Source: Suillus spraguei
Taxonomy: Eukaryota; Basidiomycota; Agaricomycetes; Boletales; Suillaceae
DNA length: 64,000 nucleotides
Assembly: GCA_016800925.1 (NCBI GenBank)
Contig: JABCPU010000242.1
Coordinates: forward strand, 1-64,000
Reading direction: 5' to 3'
Each line of letters opens with the position of its first letter. Positions within the stretch are counted from its first letter, which is position 1. Position numbers and translations under genes: made by a program. Shown here piece by piece: positions 9,532 through 20,560 of the stretch. The notes under the pieces are model-generated. The model had not been told where the DNA came from and did no database searches. It was given only the letters and a program-made list of their open reading frames with translations.

Positions 9532-10621
9532 TGTCTCAATCATCCACGTCTTCTTCATCCTCATCAAACATCTTGAGTCTCATTGACTCATCGTCATTCG
9601 CACTCCCCAAAACCCCAGAACAAATCAAATCCAGTCTATGTGGGAGGCTGTAATCCTTGATCCATCATACACTGAACGCCTTGATTCCCACATCCTTCAC
9701 ACCAACAACATCGTGTTAAAAGAATTGATCCTCATAATGAGGACTGCTGAACTACTTCTCACGCCTGCTGCCATTACCAATCGAGCCCTCGCCACGCGTT
9801 ATGTGCAAGGGACTATCAAGAAAGCTATTATTCAGCTTCTTGCTACCAAGAATTTCACAGACACCATCTTAGCCATCGACAAACGACATGCCGCACACCA
9901 TGAGGTCATTAACCTTACCCAGAATGACTCAGTAGTCATCGATTTAACTCATAACACTCCTGAACGAGAAACTGCATTATCCCCAGTTTCTATTCGCAGA
10001 TCCCCTACACCCTTTGTGCCGTCACTTCCCTTGTCACCCGTAACAACGGAACTCGCTATCCGAACATCATCACCATTCTTAGAACCAAACCCCACTCCAC
10101 CGCATTATTCTGATATCTTCCCAAGATCATCTGCTCGCAGATTTGCACAGAGAAGACGTAACACTATCAGAACCATAATGACTGTAGGAATCAATCCTCT
10201 CAAAGTCCTTCGACCTCTCCATTCCCCATTCCCTGATCGTACCGACGATCAATACACCATAGACATTGGTAAAGAAGAAGCGTTAGGACACACTCACCAG
10301 CACTATGCTGACATCTTCTGCCATGGATGCTACCAACATGGCCATAAACTGCGCCACTGCTCCAATTATTTCTGTCGCGTATGTGGGATCTTTGCACCAG
10401 GACATCTTACAGATGTCTGTTGGACTCTTGATGGACAAATGTTACTGAAGAAACAACCTGGAGATAAAAGTTATTATGCCGCATTGAAGAAACTAGAAGA
10501 AGCCTTCGATCAAGTCACTGCCACTGAAGAAAGAAATGGTGTACCAAGTACAGCCAATGCAGAAAACTGGCTTGTAGACATTGAGCTTGACGCAGCCTGG
10601 ACCAGTGGGCTAGACTTTTGA
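9532..10621 (+). CDS. ORF3 of chromovirus A, tandem zinc-knuckle protein downstream of pol (one frameshift)
   Basis: An extra ORF lies where some retroelements keep env. It starts at 9532 (MSQSSTSSSSSSNIL). A one- or two-base shift near 9640 joins it to a 327-codon open frame (9638-10621). Architecture: Ser-rich start; helical N-terminal region (ELILIMRTAELLLTPAAITN); Pro/Ser-rich middle; Arg-rich patch (RRFAQRRRNTIR); then two zinc knuckles at 10319-10420, CHGCYQHGHKLRHC and CRVCGIFAPGHLTDVC. No signal peptide or membrane segment is seen, so it is not an envelope protein. It resembles a second nucleocapsid-type RNA/DNA-binding protein. Element B encodes a divergent homologue at 26054-27519 with identical cysteine spacing. 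Function unknown. Confidence 0.75.
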
Positions 10622-10622
10622 T

Positions 10623-10639
10623 TTGGTTCGGTGAACCAA
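10623..10639 (+). other. Hairpin just upstream of the polypurine tract of element A
   Basis: ttggttc-ggt-gaaccaa forms a perfect 7-bp stem with a GGT loop, two bases after the ORF3 stop. Element B has a different 7-bp stem with the same loop at the same place (26040-26056). Confidence 0.55.
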
Positions 10640-10645
10640 CCGCTT

Positions 10646-10655
10646 AAAAGAGGGG
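10646..10655 (+). other. Polypurine tract of element A
   Basis: aaaagagggg lies three bases upstream of the 3' LTR (10659), the expected place for plus-strand DNA priming. Element B has aaaagggggg at the matching position. Confidence 0.8.
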
Positions 10656-10658
10656 TAA

Positions 10659-11284
10659 TGTTACAGTCGTACGTGCCCCTATTCATTTTCCTTTCTATTC
10701 TCGTATATCACGTGATATGGAGCTTATTGCTTGGACACTTTCACTTCCATCAGACATCACATGACTGTATGATTCAACTAGTATGTCATCGATACGTCAT
10801 ATCATGTGATGTCATGACTTCCCATGACTCCATTCTCAGACTCAGTCGGTTTAGCATACATGTACGCTAAACATGTGCTTTCATCTCTTACTCATGCATT
10901 TCAACATGCTTGTACGATACATGCCTTCCTCATTAGGATACGCACTTATATTCTCACGGTTACCTGGTCTGTGCGCACATATGTACATATATAAGCACAG
11001 TGTACTTGTAGTAGATTCTTTACTTTAATCTTACTGGGTTTTACCTGGATTCCTCTTCGCTAAATATTTTCAATCTTTAGTCGTCTCTAAGTCTAAGCAC
11101 TCCTTAGCCTTAGTCTCTATTCTCATAGAACCTCTTAGACTTGTCTTTGAGGCTGAACCCTTGATAGTACTCGGAATGCGTTCCTTGTACTTTCACCTTG
11201 TCCTCTTCTGGACACTGTAGAACTTCCCAGCGGACCATCTGTGTCTTTTCACTGTCGCTGGTGATGCCACCCCAGTTTGTAACA
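10659..11284 (+). repeat. 3' LTR of chromovirus A (626 bp)
   Basis: Same length and termini as the 5' LTR at 1740-2365, and followed by the target duplication tgagc at 11285-11289. Differences from the 5' copy are mostly CpG against TpG or CpA. Confidence 0.95.
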
Positions 11285-11289
11285 TGAGC

Positions 11290-11463
11290 TTGGCATGCAT
11301 GCCAATGCTTTTGTGGAGCTTATCTCTGAGCTTCACACCATGGGCCATTCAGACTCCAAGTTTGTGTCCCTTGAGGAACAACTTGTGATTTTTCTCTACA
11401 CCTCCGTGACTGGCCTATCAATTAGGCATGTTGCAGAGAGATTTCAATGCTCGAATGAAATGA
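11290..11463 (+). pseudogene. HARBI1-like transposase fragment, part 2
   Basis: Continuation of the gene interrupted at 1739. The frame runs GMHANAFVELISELHTMGH, then VSLEEQLVIFLYTSVTGLSI, RHVAERFQCSNE, the usual helix-turn-helix-like N-terminal region that precedes the DDE domain in fungal HARBI1-like proteins. It is cut off at 11463 by a family C LTR fragment, so the catalytic domain is missing. Parts 1 and 2 together cover about 95 codons without a stop. Confidence 0.6.
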
Positions 11464-11582
11464 TGTAAAGATACAACCTAGCCTGGGCTGTAGATAAACC
11501 ACTGCCTAAACTAGTATGTGAGTCTTGCGCTCCGTCTAGTCTGCTTCACTTGTGAGAACAAGAGCTTTCGACCCTAAAGGGG
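11464..11582 (+). repeat. Family C LTR fragment (119 bp)
   Basis: TGTAAAGATACAACC to ...accctaaagggg matches the start of the family C LTR (reverse complement of 8590-8704; also 48554 onward). It is truncated where the family D LTR begins. Confidence 0.85.
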
Positions 11583-12351
11583 TGTTAAGACTGTACTCAA
11601 GGGTAGAGAGATCCAAAGGGCTTTGGCCTCAGTTCGTACACTGTGCCCCTTTCTCGAGTAATGCCCTTTATTTCAGGGAGGAGTTATTCGTCCGAAGACC
11701 CGGAAGGGGTTGCGTGACAGATCCGGGTGTCCGAAGGTGTCGGATATAATACGTCTGAAGGTAATTCGGAACGTAAGGAGAGGAAAGAGATTAAGGCTAG
11801 TTTCGGAACGAGTTCCTAACTAGAAACTAACGGAGATGGACTATCCAAAGATAGAGTCGGAGGTATGGACTATAGGAGTCAATCCTAAGTCTCGGAAGGT
11901 GACTTAAAGCGGAGAGTGGCTTAAGTCCGGAGGAGGCAGAATGAGTAGAATCTAAGATGATATTCGAACTAAGGTTCTACGGAGATCTACAAGTGGTTTA
12001 TATACAGTAAGTATCTAAGATGGATAATTAGCAAGTCCGGGACCAAGGGCAATGTACGAAGTGTAACGGAAGTCTATTAGTTATTGCACAGCGGATCAGT
12101 AAGCATGAATCGGAAATGAACACAGGAAACGGATCAGTAACACAGGACGGAAATATAAACAGCCGGAGTACCGGTAGTAGGAGAAATGACGAAAGGAGAT
12201 AGTCGCAGATGTTCACCAGGGAGTTAAGGTGCGAGAAGTGAGTACATTTGGATGGGTGGTCCGGACAGGATCTGTGGACCGGACGGATATGGAAACGATC
12301 GGATCTGGACAGATATGATCGGATCTGAGATTAGAAGTATGGTATATGACA
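11583..12351 (+). repeat. Solo LTR, family D (769 bp)
   Basis: TGTTAAGACTG...GGTATATGACA. It is almost the reverse complement of the solo LTR at 54360-55127. No target duplication is visible (agggg on the left, atatt on the right), so a deletion or recombination probably removed one flank. Confidence 0.85.
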
Positions 12352-12529
12352 ATATTACATATACGGGTGGGCCTAGATATGTATCATAAAGACGTACAGC
12401 TGATGTAGCCACCAGAGAATCAAACACATAGGATACATGCACCCTATGAGTGCATATACCTACCATCGACCACCAAAATCTAAACCCTGAAGCACAAAAA
12501 CCTGAATTCATCATGTCTGACATTCATTG
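12352..12529. other. Single-copy outer segment of arm 1, no gene
   Basis: The inverted counterpart is at about 50735-50918. It holds inverted-repeat words around gtgcatatacctacc and atacatgcaccctatgag. No coding frame is seen. Confidence 0.6.
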
Positions 12530-14780
12530 ATAATTGAGGTGCTGGGTGCCGGGTGCCAAGTCCCGAATCCAGGAACTCGAAACTGGAGATTCAAACTAGA
12601 GATTTCCTGAATTCCAGATACCCAGACACCCGAAACACAACACACAAGGTGAAAGATTTAAAGTCCATGTGTGGAGTCATCTAGTGCCGAGTGCCGGGTG
12701 CGGGTGCAGAGTACCGAAACTAGAAACTAGGAACTCGAGATTCGAGACAAAACAGACATCTACCAAAAATGTGTGGATCAAAGTTTTGTTGTTGCCTGAC
12801 ATGTGTCTGAGTCCTGAGGACCGAACCCCAAAATTGTAGACTACCAGATTTCGGGATTCGGGGTTCAGCACTCGAGATTTGAGATGAAAAAGATATCTAC
12901 CAAAAATGTGTGGATCAAAGTCATTTTATTGCCTAACATTGTTTTCAGTCTCAAGTGCAAAAGCCCGAGTACCGAACCGCAAACCCCTAAATAGTAGACT
13001 ACCAGATATTGGAGTTCGGAGTTGGCACTTAGAATGTGTGGATCAATAGGTGTCTATTGCCTCACATTGTTCTGAGTCACAAGTCGCGAGTGCTGAGTGC
13101 TGGGGTTCAGGGTTCAGCACTGACAATATGTTGCTCAAGATCTTTCACATTATGAGTACCAAGTCCCGAGTCCAAGTGCCAGGTGCCGGAGTTCGGGGTT
13201 CAGCACATAAAAATGTGGATCAAGGTCTTTCACGTTGTTTTGAGTGCTGAATACTGATCCCCGAGTGCCGGGTGCCAGAGTTCGGGGTTCGGCACTCAAC
13301 ATGAGTAAATCAAGATCATCATATTGCCTCACATTGTGCTAACTCCCGGGTGCCGGAGTTTGGGGTTCGCACTCAACATGTGTAAATCAATATCTTTGTA
13401 TTGCCTCACATAGTTTTAACTTGCAGGTGGTGGGGTTCGGGGTTCGGTGTTAAAATATGTGGATCGATATCATTCACATTGTTATGAGTACCAAGTCCCG
13501 AGTCCCGATTGCTGGGTGCCACAGTTCGGGGTTCAGCACATAAAATATGTGGATCAAGGTCTTTCACATTGTTTTGAGTCCCAAATAACAATCCCCGAGT
13601 GCTGGGTTACCATGTGAGGCAATACAAAGATATTGATTTACACATGTTGAGTGCCACACCCTGAGCTCCGGCACCCGGAGTTAGCACAATGTGAGGCAAT
13701 ACCATGATATTGATTTACACATGTTGAGTGCCAACCCAGCTCCGGCACCCGGGAGTTAGCACAATGTGAGGCAATACCATGATATTGATTTACACAAGTT
13801 GAGTGCCAACCCAAGCTCCAGCACCGGACTTGGGGATCGGCACTCAACTTGTGTAAATCAATATCATGGTATTGCCTCACATTGTGCTAACTCCCGGGTG
13901 CCGGAGCTCGGGTGCGGCACTCAACATGTGTAAATCAATATCTTTGTATTGCCTCACATGGTTCTAACTCATGGGTGGTGGGGTTCGGGGTTCGGTGTTA
14001 AAATATGTGGATCGATATCTGTCTCATTGTTATGAGTACCAAGTCCTGAGTCCCGGTGCCAGGTGCTGAAGTTCGGGGTTCGGCATTCAACATGTGTACA
14101 TCAATATCTTTGTATTGACTCACATTGTTCTCACTCCTGGGTGCCGGGGTTTGGGGTTGGGTGGTTAAATATGTGGATCGATATCTTTCACATGGTTATG
14201 AGTCCCGAGTCCAGATTCCCAACTGCTGGGTGCCGGAGTTCGGGGTTCGGCACTCCACACGTGTAAATCAATATCTTTGTATTGCCTCACATATTTCTAA
14301 CTCCCGGGTGCCAGGGTTCGGGGATCGGTGATAGAATATGTGCATCGACATCTTTCACATTGTTATAAGTTCCAAGGCCCAAGTCCCGAGTGCTGGGTGC
14401 CGGAGTTCGGGGTTCGGCACTCAACATGTGTCAATCAATATCTTTGTATTGCCTCACATTGTTCTAACTCCCGGGTGCCGGAGTTTGGGGTTCAGCACAT
14501 CAAATATGTGGATCGATATCTGTCACATGGTGATGAGTCCCAAGTCCAGGGTCCCGGGGTTCGGGGTTCAACACTTAAGATATATGGAATGATATGTTTC
14601 ACAATGTGACCTGGCACCCAGCACAAGGTAACTCAACAGATATGTTTCAAATTCTTTAAATTGTGTGTTGTGTTTCAGGTAGCCGGATATCCGGCATTCG
14701 CCAAATATCCATTGTGAATCTCCAGTATCCAGTTCCGGATTTCCGGACTTGGCATCCAGCACTGACATTCATTCAAACAT
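12530..14780. repeat. Minisatellite array flanking the KDZ block, arm 1
   Basis: A degenerate array with units of about 100-120 bp. Recurrent words are gtgccgggtgcc, gagttcggggttcggcactc, aacatgtgtaaatcaatat, ctttgtattgcctcacattg and atatgtggatcgatatct. The orientation of the units changes inside the array (see 13610-13961). Related units occur at 24930-25146, 34930-35058, 47540-48550 and 49471-50110, so they behave like subterminal repeats of the KDZ-containing unit. Open frames here are repeat translations and not genes. Confidence 0.85.
13610..13961. repeat. Palindromic section of the minisatellite
   Basis: The repeat units run in inverted orientation from about 13610 to 13820 and in direct orientation afterwards, giving an imperfect palindrome of about 350 bp centred near 13825 (ccatgtgaggcaatac on the left, gtattgcctcacatgg on the right). 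It could extrude a hairpin. Confidence 0.8.
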
Positions 14781-14805
14781 TGTATATACATCTATGAACA
14801 TACAC

Positions 14806-16935
14806 TTATGTAGCCATTTCACCCTCATCAGCAGAGGGTTCAACCTTCACCTCAACATCCATATCATCAGAATCATATTCTGGGACAAGGTTGCCCAGAT
14901 CATCTGAGTCCACAATTTCGCTGGACGTTTGTGGACCCTCAGGCTGAATCTGGCTGAGCTCAAATATGAGACCCTCAATGATAGATGCAGGCTGGACTTT
15001 CGGAGATGGAGGCTCCATCCCTGCCATATCCAAGTCAATGAGGGGAGTAAGTGCAGATGGGAGGGGTGAGATGGACAGGGGGACAGATTGATCAAGCAAA
15101 AATGTTGCATTGACAGGAGAGTCGGGAAGTGGAAATGAAGGGTGTTGGTCGATGACTTTGCGTTGAAGGCCTACATTGCAGGGTATCAATCTTACCATCC
15201 TGCTCCGCCACACAAGCCTCAAGAAGAGCAATTCAAGCGGCACCATCCTGAATAGCAATTGCCATGGAATGGAGATCCAGCATGGGCACATTGAGTGCCA
15301 GATGAGGCACTGTGGCACTCGAAGACAGAATAGCTAAGTGAAAGATAAGGTCAGATGGTCATAGAAAATTGAGGTGACTCACGAGCTGGTGCAGGTGCAG
15401 GTGTCTTGGCAGCAGTGATTGTCTTGCTGTGCTCATGGGACTGTGCCTTGGGTGTGGTCACAGCAGAGACAGCTGGAGTTCTGGAGGGGCCACAAGATTG
15501 ACTGCGAGTTCGGGCCCTGGACTGCAAGGCAGCTGGAGCATTGGAGGGAGCTCTGGAAGGTGTCCTGGAGCGCATCTGGCAGGTGGTAGACTTCCCTCAA
15601 ATGCATTTGGGCGGGGATCCCATAGATGCTGGGACACATTTGATCTTCTTGGTGGCACAGCGGACGCACGACAAACACAGGGCATGGGTCCTCCTGTCCA
15701 ACAGAGTGGCTCAGGGCCAATTCTCCTGGGTGCAATAATGGCAGGGGTTGTTCTGTGGGTTCTGTTAGTTGATGGACTCATTGGAATTTATTAGAGTACT
15801 CACTGGGCTGGGAATGAGAATATCACCTGTATCAATGACTGGAGGTTCCTCAGGTGGAGTGCTGGACATTGCCTGGGGGGTCTCGACGACCTCCAGATGA
15901 CTGCTGGAGGTAGCCTGATAATGGGTAAGCATAGGCGGGAGGTCCAGACACAGAAGGATTACTGACCATAACCTTGGGTGGACTGCCAGCAATGAGCTGA
16001 TGATATATAGGCATGTGTCTAAGTGCCAGACAACTAAATATTACTTACCAAAGCAGGACCAAATAATTGCTTCTTTGGGGAACGGGGTGAATGAGGGGAA
16101 TGGGGCATCCCTACAACAATTGTGGAGGGCCAGGGCAGGTTGAGCACTGGCATTCCACTTGAAATAGGCTACAAAAAATTGAGAGAATGAAAACAATGAA
16201 CTGGACGACATACCTGAACAATCGAGTCTTCCTCATCTTCTGACTCCACAAACACCTTCGGCTTCACATTGCGAGTTGCCTTGACTCACTTGCGACCCTT
16301 CTTCGCTGACTTCAGAGGTGAGGAAGAGTGTCCAGACATCATGGGGGACTTTCTCTTCCTGCTCCCTTCCACTTCCAGCTCTAGGTCAGCAACAACCGCC
16401 TTACCTTTTCCCTTGTCCCGGAACTCGGTGGCAGTGTTGGTGGAAGAACTGGCGACATTGCCAGTGACGATGGGTGGGGAGGGAAGGTCACAGTGATTGA
16501 GCCAATTGAAGGGTTAGGTATGACAGGGAGATCACCTGAATGGTCACCTAATGCCTCCCAGGTGCGAATCTTGCTGCGCCAGGAGTGTTTCAACACCCAG
16601 GGGTCATCATGGCCGATGCTGTGCCAGTTGGGCCACACCCGGGGAGTCATGGACCTAACTTCCATCAACTCCTTGGAGCAGGATGCAATGATGCCGGGCA
16701 TGTAAGGCCCTTTCTCATGCTCCCTGACTATCTCAGCCTACACAGATCTTAGAAAAACCAAAAGTAAAATTAACACATGAATGGTACTTACCACAAGATT
16801 AGTGACTTGTGCTGTCAGAGCAAGGTGGGCTTGTCCAGTGCTGGCAGGCATGAGCCACGCCCCAGCAATGATGCCCACAATCTGAGCAGTGGTTGCCTTG
16901 AGACCGGCCAAAGAGGTTTGAACTGGAGTAGACAT
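14806..16935 (-). pseudogene. G1, Cys-cluster protein of unknown function (arm 1 copy)
   Basis: A multi-exon gene read on the minus strand, matching 43796-45926. Exon 1 starts MSTPVQTSLAGLKATTAQIV. Next comes a conserved block (HSWRSKIRTWEAL), then a basic, acidic and proline-rich middle, and a cysteine cluster (PCHYC, then CLSCVRCATKKIKC, i.e. C-X2-C-X2-C-X6-C). The C-terminal part has a helical stretch ending QRKVIDQHPSF and an acidic tail (DSDDLGNLVPEYDSDDMDVE). In-frame TGA codons lie where Arg is expected. Proteins of this kind are widespread in Agaricomycete repeats. DNA binding is a guess from the cysteine cluster. The start is 219 bp from the divergent gene G3. Confidence 0.6.
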
Positions 16936-17154
16936 TTAGATTGACTTGAGAGATGTGAAAAGCTTGAGATAAGTTTGAAACCTGTTATCACTAGGATGAA
17001 GTTTCAAAAGAAACCAGACAATTGAAGGACAATGTTGATAAACATTGATTGTTTGTCTTTGTTTGGTCATGGTTCAACTTTCAGCAGTTGCTAGCCATGT
17101 GTTGAACTTCAAAGTTATCAGTTATCAATCAGTTTGATCAGTTGATCAGACATC

Positions 17155-18053
17155 ATGAGATCTCAACCAGCAGTCAGATTTTATGAACCTCCGGTCACTG
17201 AATGCAACTCAATGGATGTGGATGACTCAACTGAGTCTCAGATTTCACTAGGTATGTTGTGTTTTCAGTATAGCTTTCAATTGACCAGAGATGGACCAGA
17301 TGCACTGGATGATGTATACCTTGGGCTGGATGATGAGACTGAGTCCTGGATTTCATCAGGTATGTGTTGCTTTCAGTATATCTTCCAATTGACCAGACAT
17401 TTATTGGTCCGGATGTCTCAGATGCAATTCCTGGTAGGTTTCTCAATTCAAATGTAGATAATCCAACTTTGCATGTTCATTCAATCCATCCAGATCAATT
17501 ATACCTGGCTCAGGCTGAGGAACTCGCTTTTTTCAACAATCTGGACTTGTATCTAGGGCCTGAAGATAATCTTATTGATTGTGATGAAGTACTGGAATGT
17601 GCTGATGTTGAGATTGATGCTCTGGCTATCCCAGGATTAGCCATTCCATGTGAGTTAATTCATACCATCTCATTTTCATTATTGATGTGATCTCCCAAGT
17701 GAATGCAACACCTCTGGAACGTCAATACCCCATACCGGAACTCAGCAATGAAGAACTGTGTGCCATGCTTCAGGAGTTCATGCCACTCATGTCATATGAT
17801 CAAAGAGAATGTGAGTATTTAATTGTCCATTATTTATCTTTCTGCTAATTTTCTGTAAGTTGCATTGATTCTAGATCGCCTGGGTCATTACCAACAGTGT
17901 CATGGCAATCTTCCGGAGCCTACTGTACATCAACTCCTCGAGGCTGACCGACCATTCCAAGTGGCTTGGGCTGACACATCCAACAAACTCAGAAGAGCTG
18001 ATATGGACCTCCAGAGGTTGCAAAGGGCCAAACAGAATTGCTGCTGGTATTAG
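17155..18053 (+). CDS. G3, unknown acidic protein (arm 1 copy)
   Basis: I do not recognise this family. The likely start is MRSQPAVRFYEPPVTECNS at 17155, divergent from G1. A 108-bp internal duplication (about 17230-17290 and 17338-17398) repeats an exon edge with a gtatgt donor. Downstream segments are acidic (LYLGPEDNLIDCDEVLECAD), then PIPELSNEELCAMLQEFMPL, and finally a helical end (TSNKLRRADMDLQRLQRAK) with a stop at 18053. At least three introns are needed to join the pieces. The arm 2 copy (42680-43577) is the same by eye. It lies between G1 and G2 in the conserved block. Confidence 0.45.
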
Positions 18054-18396
18054 ATACCCTCATTGAGAAGTGTGATGATCAACCTCATATGTAAATATTT
18101 GGATATTCATACACATACTTACATCATGTACACCACCACTGAATTTTTAATGTATAACAATCATATTTCCAATTTATTTAGATGATGCACAAACCATAGT
18201 GTTGAATACCAACTACCAATGATGATACCCAGGGTCCAGAGCTCAGTGATCGGGATTCATCTGGAACTCGGTGATCAGGATTCGTCCGGAACTCAGTGCT
18301 TCAGATTTGACATTTGGGACATGGGACACAGTGTTTTGAGAAGTGTGACAAAGGATGATAGTGTGGTACAAATGGGGGCAGTTTGGTATATGTACA

Positions 18397-20250
18397 TTAT
18401 TTCCTTCCCCTTGCCCTGGTTACTCGAAGTGTACTCTCTACCAGCTTTTGAGACTTACTCCGGGTGGTCCTTGTGGATGGTTCAATCACAGCTTTCTTGC
18501 CCTGTATGCTTGTTGGTTCCAGCAACATGTTCCTCTCTTCCACTTCCTCAGTCAACCTGGCCAGGAGGTTGCCCATTTGTGATGTCAAAAGTGCACCTGT
18601 TTTGGCTGGCTTGGCTGGGTGAGGCTTCGGCATTGAACATGGAACTTCTGTCTCCTTGGGTGCTGAAGATGGATGTGCTGTTCATCTGGGTTTCTTCAGC
18701 GGGGATCGACCGTCAGCCGAGTCATTAATGTCATCCTCCATGTGATGAGTGTCACTGTCGGTATCACTCTCGGCTTCTGTTGATGAATCCTGGGGCCTTC
18801 GGAGAGCTACCCTCTGCTGCATTCTCACTTTACAAGTCTGACGAGAGGGCGACTTGCCAGATACCACAGATGGTACCATGTCCCCATCTTTATTCTTCCA
18901 TGCTTTGAACAGGAATGTTGAATCTTTTCCTGTTTCCTGCTGAGCATACCAGAAATTGAGCAAGGTTGTGGTGTCCCAGTTTTGCAACTTCGAAGGCTCC
19001 TTCAGGTCAATATCCGCTGGAAGATACTTCCTTGCCACAAAGTCATCCTGACTTTGTATGAGGGCACTCCATGGCACGACAGCCTTGTCATTCCTGGAAC
19101 ATATTCCTGTGTCCACGCATTCAGCAACATCTTTGATGTTGCCACGAAAGACTCACTGTAGTGCGATGTAAGAAATGCCCTGACTATGGCTTTCTTCTCC
19201 TCAAGTTTTGTTTCTGTGATGTCTGGAAGTAACGGCATCCCATCCCCATCTGTGTCGAGTTCAAAAGCTGGTTTTCTGACTCTTTTGTGACCTCCCTTCA
19301 CCTGTCGTCCTCCGTCCTGTGCCCCGGCACCTATCATTGTGATGATCAACAAATTCATTCTTGCATCCAAAGTTCAAACACTCACCAAACTGTTCCTGGG
19401 CATACTCCTGCCATACTGGCTCAATGTCCTCCCAGTCCTTTGTCTTCATGAAGCTATCACCATCTCCTAATGCCTCATTATCATCATGCCTGCACACATA
19501 TATTAAAAGATCGGCAATGACGGACACAATTGACTTACATCCAGAACAGAACCTCTCCCTCTTCATTCTTCCAAGCTGACAACACAAACACTCTCATCCC
19601 ACATTGCCTCCACATCTCTTTCGAAAAGTGCTCCATATATGCCAGTCCCTTCTTACGAGCAACTTGTGCTTGTATCTCCAGAGGAGGAAAGCTGTTGGAC
19701 CATTCTGCCACTGTTTCTTTTGCCTTCTCCAACTCCTTATCGTCCAATTCAGCCATGACTCTCTTCACAGCCCCTTGATAATGTTTGAACATACTGGGAT
19801 CTCCCGGCTTTGCCCCGGACTCATCCTCAATCCTCTTTAGCACCTCTTTGCGGTTCTGCTGGTAGACCACCATCCTAGGCGTCCATTTCCTCCCATACTT
19901 TATCATGTCCTTCCTTTCCTTCTTTTTCTTGTTTTTGAACAACCAAGTCTTATACATCTGAGAGTTGATGGAAGAATAAGATGTTAAAATTGTAGTTTTT
20001 CAACACAACGAAGACGCATCACCTGCTTCCTCTTTTTCCATTGTCCTTGGTCGACTTTAGGAGCAAACAACCTGGCTGCCCTGGCAATTGCAGTAAAAAC
20101 CCCTTACTTCTCACCCCTTTTGACCGCGGTCCACTCAGGAAGGTAGTTCTTCAACTCCAAAATCTTGTTTTCCGTGAGCTTCTGTGTCTGTGGTTGACGT
20201 GCCCTATTTCTGCTGGAAGTCGAGTGAGTGGGATGACCCGTCCTTGCTAT
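18397..20250 (-). pseudogene. G2, conserved KDZ-linked basidiomycete protein (arm 1 copy)
   Basis: Mirror copy of the gene at 40484-42336, read on the minus strand. It has four exons with short introns. Recognisable segments: ENKILELKNYLPEW, FAPKVDQGQWKKRKQ, WTPRMVVYQQNRKEVLKRI, AWKNEEGEVLFWM and the Ser/Pro-rich basic tail ending RVTRARGRK. The first codon reads ATA in a good start context (cacc-ata-gca), and an in-frame TGA interrupts the C-terminal tail where Arg would fit. This copy differs from arm 2 at a few residues (V for A, L for P). Function unknown; this kind of protein recurs next to KDZ-type transposases in my memory of Agaricomycete genomes. Confidence 0.6.
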
Positions 20251-20560
20251 GGTGAATCAGATTGCAGAATTGGCTGAGGATAAGCAAGGTGGAAGTATTA
20301 ATGAATTGTCAGAAGTTGAACTTTGAGAAAAGCCTAACAGTAGCTTAATTGAGCTATATTGGTCCCGAAGCCATAAATGGACATAAATTTGTAATGAGTC
20401 GGCAGGACAGTATGACACCACAATGTAATAAAAATTCATTCCACCTGAGCAGATGCTTTGCTTGCAAAATTAGCATTAGAAAATAAGATGAAGATAGGTA
20501 GATGCACCCCATTGCAAAAATCCCACAGGGTAGAAGCAAGGGGCAGGAGCCTACAGGTCC

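Larger units (their letters stand above)
1740..11284 (+). mobile_element. Chromovirus (Ty3/Gypsy) element A, full length but dead, with nested solo LTRs
   Basis: A complete plus-strand LTR retrotransposon: 5' LTR 1740-2365, 3' LTR 10659-11284 (both 626 bp), and target duplication tgagc at 1735-1739 and 11285-11289. Order: gag remnant, protease, reverse transcriptase, RNase H, integrase, chromodomain, then an extra ORF3. It is interrupted by solo LTRs at 4182-5583 and 7740-8704. Gag lacks its core, pol has stops at 3219, 3534, 6210 and 9359, a 26-bp frameshifting duplication, and the RT motif is YMDN. The two LTRs differ at roughly 16 sites by eye, mostly CpG/TpG or CpG/CpA, so this is an older insertion than B. 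Confidence 0.95.

Noticed and set aside
9638..10621. ORF3 as an envelope gene
   Set aside because: No signal peptide, no hydrophobic membrane segment and no glycoprotein pattern are seen. It ends with two zinc knuckles.
14063..14609. Open frames in the minisatellite (VRHSTCVNQYLCIASHCSNS type)
   Set aside because: They are in-frame translations of the repeat unit and recur in both arms and orientations.
12530..14780. CRISPR-like regularly spaced repeats
   Set aside because: Units are degenerate, contiguous, variable in length and orientation, with no unique spacers and no cas genes. The genome is fungal, so this is a minisatellite.
18219..18728. 169-codon plus-strand frame opposite G2
   Set aside because: It overlaps the G2 tail on the other strand, has no recognisable domain and occurs in mirror form in arm 2. 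It is an antisense shadow.
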